5,099 nt of DNA from Candidatus Bathyarchaeota archaeon (lineage in GTDB: Archaea; Thermoproteota; Bathyarchaeia; 40CM-2-53-6): positions 1-5,099 of the forward strand of contig VBBA01000034.1 of NCBI GenBank assembly GCA_005888675.1. Reading direction: 5' to 3'. The notes below the pieces were generated by a model. The model made no database searches and was not told where the DNA came from. It saw only the letters and a program-made list of their open reading frames with translations. Within the stretch, counting starts at the first letter, position 1; each line of letters starts with the position of its first letter. Shown one piece after another: positions 1 through 5,099 of the stretch. A program made the translations under genes and the position numbers.

Positions 1-1
1 C

Positions 2-262
2 TTCTATAGGAACAGCTTCGCAATTGGACTGCCGGCGCTAGAAGTGCCAGGTATAACCAAGAAGGTGTCTCAGTTTGACGAGGTTGAAGTGGATATGGAG
101 AACTGGGCGGTTCGCACAGTCAAGGATGGACAAGTCCACAAGGCGACGAAGGTCCCAGATTTCTTGATGGAGCTTGTCAAAGAGGGCGGACTTGTAGAGT
201 ATTATCGACAGCACCACAGCTTCCCATGGGAGAAGCTGGAAAAATTGCCTGTTGCCAGATGA
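2..262 (+). CDS. leuD: 3-isopropylmalate dehydratase small subunit (LeuD-type), C-terminal part
   Basis: Partial gene; the reading frame is open from base 2 to TGA at 260-262, giving 86 visible codons. The frame runs past the left edge, so the GTG at 44 is internal and not the start. Seen: a segment reading FYRNSFAIGLPALEVPGI, then DEVEVDMENW, a P-D-F-L motif and the terminal GGLVEYYRQH. This order (RN..xIGLP, acidic EVEVD strand, PxFL, GGLVEY) is that of the swivel domain of the aconitase-family small subunit, whose archaeal-type members are about 160-170 residues, so roughly half is present. With the large subunit LeuC it would isomerise 2-isopropylmalate to 3-isopropylmalate in cytoplasmic leucine synthesis. 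About 15 residues follow the GGLVEY helix (SFPWEKLEKLPVAR), somewhat longer than many relatives. The small subunits of homoaconitase or dimethylmaleate hydratase look alike and cannot be excluded without the partner gene. Confidence 0.82.
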   Translation, partial: FYRNSFAIGLPALEVPGITKKVSQFDEVEVDMENWAVRTVKDGQVHKATKVPDFLMELVKEGGLVEYYRQHHSFPWEKLEKLPVAR

Positions 263-285
263 AAGCCTAGAACGATCAAGCAATG

Positions 286-318
286 TCTTTCTTTCCTTTT
301 CTTGCTCTTTCTTTCCTT
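286..318 (+). terminator. Pyrimidine-rich tract, probable transcription terminator after leuD
   Basis: Starting 24 bases after the leuD stop, the + strand is almost purely T and C for 33 bases. It contains TCTTTCTTTCCTT twice (286-298 and 306-318), a direct repeat with a 20-base period, and a T4 run at 297-300. No GC-rich hairpin precedes it. Archaeal RNA polymerases commonly stop at T-rich stretches without a hairpin, so this most likely ends leuD transcription. The longest uninterrupted T run is only four, so efficiency is uncertain. Confidence 0.45.
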
Positions 319-351
319 AGCAATAGCGTTAGATATTTCTAGCCATCTTAG

Positions 352-361
352 GTAAAATATT
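352..361 (+). promoter_or_regulatory. Possible TATA-like promoter element upstream of aceA
   Basis: The sequence GTAAAATATT is the most AT-rich spot between leuD and aceA. If it works as an archaeal TATA box, transcription would begin about 25 bases downstream (near 380-386), leaving a leader of roughly 150 bases before aceA. It is not a perfect TTTATATA match and no clear BRE is seen. A second weak candidate is CAATTAT at 468-474, which would give a leader of about 40 bases. There is no AT-rich box 25-30 bases before the aceA ATG, so a leaderless aceA transcript looks unlikely. Confidence 0.22.
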
Positions 362-538
362 GCGATGAGCGGATTTTCACCTTTGTAGTCTATTGTATCT
401 CAGCATGGGCCGCATATCGCGGGGGCGACTTGATCAATTCTCCAATCGAACTGGATATGTTGCATGCAATTATGGTTCTCCCAATGAGAGACGCTGTCGG
501 GGAGAACACTCGGGAGCACCTGGGGTTGGATTGTCGGA

Positions 539-1924
539 ATGAAAAAGAGTATTGAAGCTGACGCTATTGCAAGCGTAGAAAAATCGTGGGAATCGGGGCG
601 ATGGCGCGGGACAACACGTCCCTACAGCGCGGAAGAGGTTTGCCGGCTCAGAGGCTCGATCAGTTTCGATCACGGTTTGGCCAAATACACCGCGAACAAG
701 TTCCTGCACTTGATGAATACAACGCCTTACGTCTCAGCATTGGGTGCGATGACAGGAAACCAGGCGGTCCAGATCGTTCAGGCGGGATTGAAGGCTATCT
801 ATCTAAGCGGTTGGCAGGTCGCTGCCGACAACAACCTAGCTGCTCAAACGTATCCAGACCTCAGTCTCTATCCTGCCAATAGTGTCCCGGAACTTATTAG
901 ACGAATCAATCAGGCATTGCAGAGAGCGGACCAGATACAGCATATGGAGGGAGAAGGGGACGTTGATTGGTTTGCACCGATAATTGCGGATGCAGAGGCC
1001 GGATTTGGTGGAGTTCTTAACGCGTTTGAATTGATGAAGGGAATGATCGAAGCCGGAGCCGCCGCCGTCCACTATGAGGACCAGCTTGGCAGCGAGAAGA
1101 AGTGTGGGCATCTCGGTGGTAAGGTATTGGTTCCAACGCGACAGTTTGTCCGGACACTCGTCTCCGCTCGCCTTGCCGCGGATGTGATGGGTGTTCCAAC
1201 TGTTCTGGTTGCCCGGACGGATGCTGAGGGAGCGAAGCTCTTGTCGAACGATGTGGATCCTAGGGATCATGAGTTCATGACGGGAGAACGTACTCCTGAG
1301 GGCTTCTATCGGATAAGACAAGGGGTCGAGCATGCGATCATGCGAGGTCGTGCATACGCTCCGTATGCTGACATCTTATGGTGCGAGACAAGCACGCCTA
1401 GCTTGGACGAGGCGAGGAAGTTCGCTGACGGTATCCACGACATGTATCCTGGTAAGTGGTTGGCTTACAATTGTAGTCCATCGTTCAACTGGGACAAGAA
1501 TCTCAGCAGTGGTGAGATTCAGAGTTTTCAGGAGAAATTGGCGGAGATGGGGTACAAGTTCCAGTTCATCACCCTAGCAGGGTTCCATACTTTGAATCAT
1601 TCAATGTTCGAGCTTGCAAGCATGTTTGCTCATGACGGAGTGCCGGCCTATGTACGATTGCAGAGGCGAGAGTTCGAAGCAGAGAAGCAGGGGTACAAGG
1701 CGGTCAAGCATCAATCCTTCGTTGGCACAGGCTACTTCGATGAAGTCTCAAGGATAATCTCCAGCGGCGAATGCTCGACGACGGCAATGAACGGTTCAAC
1801 AGAAATGGCACAGTTCGAAAAGAAAGAAACGGAGCAACGACCATCTGTGGAAGAGGCGTCCTTGGTTGGATCTGCGAGTCCAGCTAACGGTCAGAAGAAT
1901 GTGAAGATGAAAGAATGGGTGTAA
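539..1924 (+). CDS. aceA: Isocitrate lyase
   Basis: 461 residues. Cleaves isocitrate to succinate and glyoxylate, the first step of the glyoxylate bypass; cytoplasmic, normally a Mg-dependent homotetramer. The catalytic set is complete: SGWQVAADNN at 90-99, YPDLSLYP at 105-112, Mg-binding DAEAGFGG at 151-158, signature KKCGHL at 187-192 with catalytic Cys189, VARTD at 224-228, WCETSTP at 281-287, NCSPSFNW at 311-318 and TLAGFH at 345-350. From memory these align with M. tuberculosis ICL1 at a constant offset of about two residues. The family core ends near residue 426 (GSTEMAQF); the remaining 35 residues are a charged, low-complexity tail. The ATG at 539 is the only sensible start, as an in-frame stop lies at 485-487 and no ATG, GTG or TTG lies between. 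No clear Shine-Dalgarno precedes it; the nearest GGAG (513-516) is too distant. The end overlaps aceB by 10 bases. KKCGHL and the length exclude the shorter methylisocitrate lyases. Confidence 0.97.
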   Translation: MKKSIEADAIASVEKSWESGRWRGTTRPYSAEEVCRLRGSISFDHGLAKYTANKFLHLMNTTPYVSALGAMTGNQAVQIVQAGLKAIYLSGWQVAADNNLAAQTYPDLSLYPANSVPELIRRINQALQRADQIQHMEGEGDVDWFAPIIADAEAGFGGVLNAFELMKGMIEAGAAAVHYEDQLGSEKKCGHLGGKVLVPTRQFVRTLVSARLAADVMGVPTVLVARTDAEGAKLLSNDVDPRDHEFMTGERTPEGFYRIRQGVEHAIMRGRAYAPYADILWCETSTPSLDEARKFADGIHDMYPGKWLAYNCSPSFNWDKNLSSGEIQSFQEKLAEMGYKFQFITLAGFHTLNHSMFELASMFAHDGVPAYVRLQRREFEAEKQGYKAVKHQSFVGTGYFDEVSRIISSGECSTTAMNGSTEMAQFEKKETEQRPSVEEASLVGSASPANGQKNVKMKEWV

Positions 1925-3549
1925 CACAGATCGAAGGGACCAATCTAGTTCTGAGCGAGAACGTTCAGATCCAGGGTCCGGTCGAGCCTGGGTTCGAGAG
2001 CATACTATCCAGAGATGCACTCAACTTTGTCGCCACTCTCGTCTTAGAGTTTGGGGACAGATTGGAAGACTTGCTGAAACAGCGACAGGTTAAGGCCGAT
2101 AGAGCCCGCATGGGCAAGCTTCCAGACTTCCTGATGGAGACAAGCAATGTCCGAGAGGGGGATTGGACTGTTGGGCATATTCCATCGGACTTAGAGAAGA
2201 GACGCGTCGAGATTACTGGTCCCGTGGATCGGAAGATGATAATCAACGCCTTGAACAGTGGGGCGGATGTATACATGGCGGATTTCGAAGACTCCCACTC
2301 CCCCACTTGGACGGGGACCGTCCAGGGACAGTTGAACCTGAGAGACGCGGTCAATGGAACAATCGAGTACAGGGGCCCTGATGGTCGTTCGTACCGATTG
2401 AACTCGAAGACCGCCACGTTGGTCGTCCGTCCAAGAGGGTTGCATCTGAAGGAGAATCATGTCCTGATAGCCTCGCGCGTGATATCGGCCTCTTTCTTCG
2501 ATTATGGACTCTATCTATTTCACAATGTGAAGAAGTTGCGGGAGAAAGGCTCGGGACCGTACTATTACCTCCCGAAGATGGAGAATCATCAAGAGGCAAG
2601 GTTGTGGAATGATGTGTTCAATAGATCAGAAGAGATCCTTGGTCTTCCACATGGAACGATAAAGTGCAGCGTGTTAATCGAGAATATTCTTGCGGCCTTC
2701 GAGATGGAGGAGATATTGTACGAGTTGAGGGATCATATCACCGCGTTGAATTTTGGCCGCTGGGACTACACGTTCAGCTTCATCAAGAAGCTTGGTCATG
2801 ACAAACGATTCTTGGTCCCGGAAAGGTCACAGTTGCCAATGACCACGCACTTTCTCCAACTCTGCTCCCTACTACTTGTGGAGTCGTGCCACAAGCATGG
2901 TGCCTACGCGATCGGAGGGATGGCTGCACAGGTCCCGATAAAGAATAATCCGAGAGCGGCCGCGGACGCGATGGACAAGGTTGTCCTGGACAAGGAGAGA
3001 GAGGTTTCTCAAGGCTATGATGGAGCATGGGTAGCTCATCCCGGCTTGGTTCCTGTGGTGATGAGCATATTCATGAATGGTATGGAGGGACTGAACCAGT
3101 TGAACGCTAGACATCGGGATTTGAAGGTGGCAGCGGGAGACTTGTTGATGGTGCCGAAAGGAACGATTACGGAACAGGGATTGCGTGGAAACATCAGCGT
3201 GAGCCTGCGCTATCTAGAGTCTTGGCTTCGAGGTGTTGGATGCGTTTCGATCAATAATCTGATGGAAGACACTGCGACGGTGGAGATCAGTCGGTCTCAG
3301 ATATGGCAATGGATTCATCATGGGGCGCATTTGACAGATGGGAGAGAGATTACTCCCGAGTTGTTCCATACTTTGCTGGCAGAGGAGTTGGCTACGGCGG
3401 AGGCAGCAGGAAATGGGGAATTATTGGCCCAGTCTCGATTCAGCGATGCTGCTCAGATACTGGATCGATTGTCCACGAGTCCAGACTTTGCGGATTTCAT
3501 GACCATCGAGGCTTATCCCTATCTCGATCAAGTTGAACGTGCAGAATAG
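1915..3549 (+). CDS. aceB: Malate synthase A
   Basis: 544 residues, close to E. coli AceB (about 533) and collinear with it from end to end. Condenses glyoxylate with acetyl-CoA to give malate and CoA, the second step of the glyoxylate bypass; cytoplasmic, Mg-dependent TIM barrel. Visible in order: GKLPDF (67-72), RRVEITGPVDRKMIINALNS (96-115), MADFEDS (121-127), the VRPRG loop with a likely catalytic Arg (171-175), GPYYYLPKMENH (214-225), VLIEN with likely Mg ligand Glu256, LRDHITALNFGRWDY with likely Mg ligand Asp284, GGMAA (334-338), WVAHPGLVP (372-380), and LMEDTATVEISR (449-460) with catalytic-base candidate Asp452. The ATG at 1915 lies inside the aceA end, and a partial archaeal-type GTGA lies 10 bases upstream, so translational coupling is likely. 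This is the compact type, unlike the much larger malate synthase described in Sulfolobus. The signature region has two departures (Ala277 for Gly, Thr286 for an aliphatic residue), not expected to abolish activity. Confidence 0.97.
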   Translation: MGVTQIEGTNLVLSENVQIQGPVEPGFESILSRDALNFVATLVLEFGDRLEDLLKQRQVKADRARMGKLPDFLMETSNVREGDWTVGHIPSDLEKRRVEITGPVDRKMIINALNSGADVYMADFEDSHSPTWTGTVQGQLNLRDAVNGTIEYRGPDGRSYRLNSKTATLVVRPRGLHLKENHVLIASRVISASFFDYGLYLFHNVKKLREKGSGPYYYLPKMENHQEARLWNDVFNRSEEILGLPHGTIKCSVLIENILAAFEMEEILYELRDHITALNFGRWDYTFSFIKKLGHDKRFLVPERSQLPMTTHFLQLCSLLLVESCHKHGAYAIGGMAAQVPIKNNPRAAADAMDKVVLDKEREVSQGYDGAWVAHPGLVPVVMSIFMNGMEGLNQLNARHRDLKVAAGDLLMVPKGTITEQGLRGNISVSLRYLESWLRGVGCVSINNLMEDTATVEISRSQIWQWIHHGAHLTDGREITPELFHTLLAEELATAEAAGNGELLAQSRFSDAAQILDRLSTSPDFADFMTIEAYPYLDQVERAE

Positions 3550-3604
3550 AGATTGCACGCGCAACCCGATGTTGATTCGTAGCCGAGATCCTTCCGAGTT
3601 CAAA

Positions 3605-3612
3605 TTATTTTT
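3605..3612 (+). terminator. T-rich terminator candidate after aceB
   Basis: TTATTTTT lies 56 bases after the aceB stop, ending in a T5 run (3608-3612) with no hairpin before it. More T clusters follow on the same strand at 3670-3673, 3690-3693, 3700-3703 and 3711-3716 (T6). Such staggered T runs suit hairpin-independent archaeal termination of the aceA-aceB transcript before it runs antisense into the convergent flavoprotein gene. Confidence 0.4.
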
Positions 3613-3636
3613 CTAGCGGATACACCCTCCCCCCCT

Positions 3637-3657
3637 CTCGTGCTCAATTTTCACGAG
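3637..3657. other. Small inverted repeat in the convergent spacer
   Basis: CTCGTG (3637-3642) and CACGAG (3652-3657) are perfect inverted repeats around a 9-base loop, CTCAATTTT; a T-G wobble and one C-G pair could add two more base pairs. A C7 tract (3629-3635) lies just to the left. No T run follows the stem in either direction, so it is not a classic intrinsic terminator. It may slow polymerase or stabilise 3' ends between the converging genes, or may be chance. Confidence 0.25.
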
Positions 3658-3735
3658 GGAAAGATCGGATTTTGAAGGAAAATGGGCTGTTTTGATACGT
3701 TTTCTCGCGATTTTTTGCAGGTTCTGTGCGAGGCG

Positions 3736-4965
3736 CTAGGGCAGTATTCCGCCTATTCGTGCGAGTTGCACAATTCCAGGCTTCTTCTTGAAGACGCCTG
3801 CAGTGATCTCGAGGGTTGTCTTCAAGAGTTCCCGGTTCTTCTGGAGACGTTTCAAGGCACGCCGATTCAGGCGTTGGACAAGCCAGTTGCCGCTCAAGGC
3901 GTATGTTGCCGAGTAATGTGCGTGTTCTCCCACAACATCTGAGACTAGTTTTCTCTCCGCCTGGTATGCACGGAGTGCAGTCGCAGAGTAGTCGTTGATC
4001 TGATGGCATTGTTGGATAACCCGTGCTAAGGCCAACGCGTCTTGTAATGAGAGGTTCAGGCCTTGTCCGGAGTGTGGATGAAGAGTATGGGCGGAGTCAC
4101 CTAGCAGGGCCATGTTGTCTGAGACCCAATCGTCAACTCGAACATAACTTGGCATGAAATAACCGAACCTGTTCCAAGCCTCAACATTAGAGAAGGCCTG
4201 CTCCAGCTCAGGGGCCGTCGATGTTATCTCCGCCCTGAAACTGGCGAGACCAGAATTTTTCAATTCATCGAAAGACCGTGGGCCAACACAGTGATGAACA
4301 AATGTCGCTTCCTCCGCCAATGGCATGACTCCAAGCATATGATGCGGTGCCTGATACTGTCGAGCATGACCCTCCAAACCTGAGACGGGACCGACTAGGC
4401 CGACGATGAACGAGTCCTCATACTTGTGAACCCGGACCTTGCTGCCCATCGCTGCCCGAACACGAGACTGGCCACCGTCCGCCCCGACAACTAGACGAGC
4501 AGAGATTCTGCTCTCGGCATTGTTGTTCTCGATGACGACACCAGACGGCTTTCCAGAGGTATCTCTGACCAGCTCCTTGAACCTGGCTCCCCAGAGAACT
4601 TCAACGCCTTTCCTCTCTGCTTGGTAACGGAGCATCAGCTCAAGTTCTGTACCGTTGATCGTGATGAGATAATTGTGAGGATCATCCAACAACCCATAAT
4701 CTGCCTCCAACAGTAAATTACCAGTCCAGTCCCTTATCTCGAAGACTTGGACGGGTTTGCCAAGCTTCAAGGTGTCATCAAGCAGACCCAATTGGTCGAC
4801 GGCGTCCAGACCGTTGGGTTGCAGAGTCAATCCCCGAGGAACAGAGTCAACATCCCTACGGGCGTCCAAGAGTATCGTCCGTATGCCTTGGTCCCGAAGT
4901 ACCGTTGCGAGTGCGAGACTGGGGATTCCGGCACCCACCACGACAACATCCACATCCTGCTCCAA
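3736..4965 (-). CDS. Group A FAD-dependent monooxygenase / oxidoreductase (UbiH/PHBH-like)
   Basis: 409 residues from a TTG start. Seen: an N-terminal Rossmann strand with VVVVGAGIPSLALA (7-20) ending in an acidic residue (ILLDAR, 31-36) for the ribose of FAD; PRGLTLQPNGLDAVDQLGL (43-61); the DG motif VVGADGGQSRVR (159-170); and the GD motif LLGDSAHTLHPHSGQGLN (287-304) followed by DALALA. These are the three FAD/NAD(P)H motifs of the p-hydroxybenzoate hydroxylase and UbiH class, and the length is typical. Such enzymes insert oxygen into aromatic, quinone-precursor or polyketide-like substrates; related archaeal proteins include prenyl reductases. The substrate cannot be read from sequence and no neighbour indicates it. 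The third glycine of GxGxxG is Ser16. No signal peptide or membrane helix is apparent. Start: a stop lies at 5002-5004 with only the TTG at 4965 before the Rossmann strand; a GTG at 4953 (12 bases shorter) has a better-placed GGAG six bases upstream and is an equal candidate. It is convergent with aceB and divergent from the gene at the right edge. Confidence 0.88.
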   Translation of the reverse strand: MEQDVDVVVVGAGIPSLALATVLRDQGIRTILLDARRDVDSVPRGLTLQPNGLDAVDQLGLLDDTLKLGKPVQVFEIRDWTGNLLLEADYGLLDDPHNYLITINGTELELMLRYQAERKGVEVLWGARFKELVRDTSGKPSGVVIENNNAESRISARLVVGADGGQSRVRAAMGSKVRVHKYEDSFIVGLVGPVSGLEGHARQYQAPHHMLGVMPLAEEATFVHHCVGPRSFDELKNSGLASFRAEITSTAPELEQAFSNVEAWNRFGYFMPSYVRVDDWVSDNMALLGDSAHTLHPHSGQGLNLSLQDALALARVIQQCHQINDYSATALRAYQAERKLVSDVVGEHAHYSATYALSGNWLVQRLNRRALKRLQKNRELLKTTLEITAGVFKKKPGIVQLARIGGILP

Positions 4966-5012
4966 GCTTGGCCTACAATCCCGACTAGAATCGGAATCTG
5001 CTTAAATCATCC

Positions 5013-5018
5013 TTTATA
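5013..5018 (-). promoter_or_regulatory. TATA box of the flavoprotein gene (also readable for the divergent gene)
   Basis: On the - strand this reads GGGTATAAAGG, with a purine-rich stretch upstream (GGAAAAGAACGGG) where an archaeal BRE would lie. Transcription would start about 25 bases downstream, near 4990, giving a leader of roughly 25 bases to the TTG at 4965 or 37 to the GTG at 4953. On the + strand the same bases read CTTTATAC, about 28 bases before the ATG at 5044, the spacing of a leaderless or nearly leaderless archaeal promoter. The purine-rich flank favours the leftward direction. Confidence 0.5.
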
Positions 5019-5043
5019 CCCGTTCTTTTCCGGTTCAGAAAAC

Positions 5044-5099
5044 ATGGGTAGAGTTCACGGGAAAGGTCCACTCGAAGTATACGACCCGGGAATGACGGT
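5044..5099 (+). CDS. N-terminal fragment of an unrecognised protein
   Basis: An open frame begins with ATG at 5044 and runs off the right edge after 18 full codons (MGRVHGKGPLEVYDPGMT plus two bases). Support for a real start is its position about 28 bases after the TTTATA at 5013-5018, as expected for a leaderless archaeal transcript, and the divergent arrangement with the flavoprotein gene. No Shine-Dalgarno is visible. The LEVYDPGM segment faintly recalls the opening strand of KipA/PxpC-type carboxyltransferase proteins, but 18 residues are far too few to assign a family, so no function is given. Confidence 0.4.
   Translation, partial: MGRVHGKGPLEVYDPGMT

Noticed and set aside
836..1333. 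Long antisense open frame (165 codons, - strand) inside aceA
   Set aside because: It lies wholly within isocitrate lyase coding sequence, its translation shows no recognisable domain, and the + strand gene has an unambiguous family match.
539..1924. Methylisocitrate lyase or another PEP-mutase-superfamily member instead of isocitrate lyase
   Set aside because: The KKCGHL signature, NCSPSFNW, SGWQVAADNN and the 430-plus-residue core are those of true isocitrate lyase, and the adjacent malate synthase agrees.
1965..2417. 150-codon antisense open frame inside aceB
   Set aside because: It is a complementary-strand shadow of malate synthase, with a Ser/Arg-rich composition and no motif.
3637..3657. 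Hairpin as a classic intrinsic terminator for either converging gene
   Set aside because: The stem is only 6-8 base pairs and no T run follows it on either strand; the only T run is inside the loop.
3682..3942. 86-codon + strand frame antisense to the flavoprotein 3' end
   Set aside because: Most of it is antisense to a real gene, it has no ribosome binding site or family resemblance, and its Cys/Leu/Gln content looks like a shadow translation.
3644..4009. Alternative - strand frame overlapping the end of the flavoprotein gene
   Set aside because: It occupies a different frame of the same strand as the clearly better-supported flavoprotein and has no recognisable domain.
1..5099. CRISPR array, insertion sequence, tRNA or other RNA gene, toxin-antitoxin or defence module
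   Set aside because: No spaced repeats, terminal inverted repeats, transposase motifs, cloverleaf-like segments or defence-type domains were seen; nearly all the sequence is housekeeping-type coding sequence.

Overview
The window reads as an ordinary metabolic stretch of a prokaryotic chromosome, more likely archaeal than bacterial. The archaeal hints are weak but agree: genes with little or no Shine-Dalgarno sequence, pyrimidine- or T-rich tracts behind genes instead of GC hairpins followed by T runs, and a TATA-like box at the spacing expected for an archaeal promoter. No rRNA or other taxonomic marker is present, so the lineage is not decided.

Layout, left to right: (1) the C-terminal half of a LeuD-type 3-isopropylmalate dehydratase small subunit (+), cut by the left edge; (2) a 276-base spacer with a repeated pyrimidine tract, a possible AT-rich promoter element and a 45-codon ORF that ends in an ATGA overlap with the next start; (3) isocitrate lyase (aceA, +), with every active-site motif intact and a hydrophilic tail of about 35 residues beyond the usual family end; (4) malate synthase A (aceB, +), overlapping aceA by 10 bases; (5) a convergent spacer with T clusters on the + strand, a C7 tract and a small hairpin; (6) a group A FAD-dependent monooxygenase or oxidoreductase on the - strand, probably with a non-ATG start; (7) a divergent promoter region with a TATAAA/TTTATA element; (8) the first 18 codons of an unrecognised + strand gene at the right edge.

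The core is a compact two-gene glyoxylate bypass. Isocitrate lyase splits isocitrate into succinate and glyoxylate, and malate synthase condenses glyoxylate with acetyl-CoA to malate, so acetyl-CoA (from acetate, fatty acids or similar) can feed biosynthesis without losing carbon in the two TCA decarboxylations. The bacterial-size malate synthase A is notable if the host is an archaeon. LeuD belongs to leucine biosynthesis, which also uses acetyl-CoA, but a spacer with a likely terminator separates it and it need not share a transcript. The flavoprotein faces the other way and has no demonstrated link to the cycle.

I found no defence system, CRISPR array, mobile element or RNA gene, and no convincing sign of a new system. 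The items worth a second look are the aceA tail and overlap, the upstream mini-ORF, the dual-orientation TATA element and the altered glycine motif of the flavoprotein.
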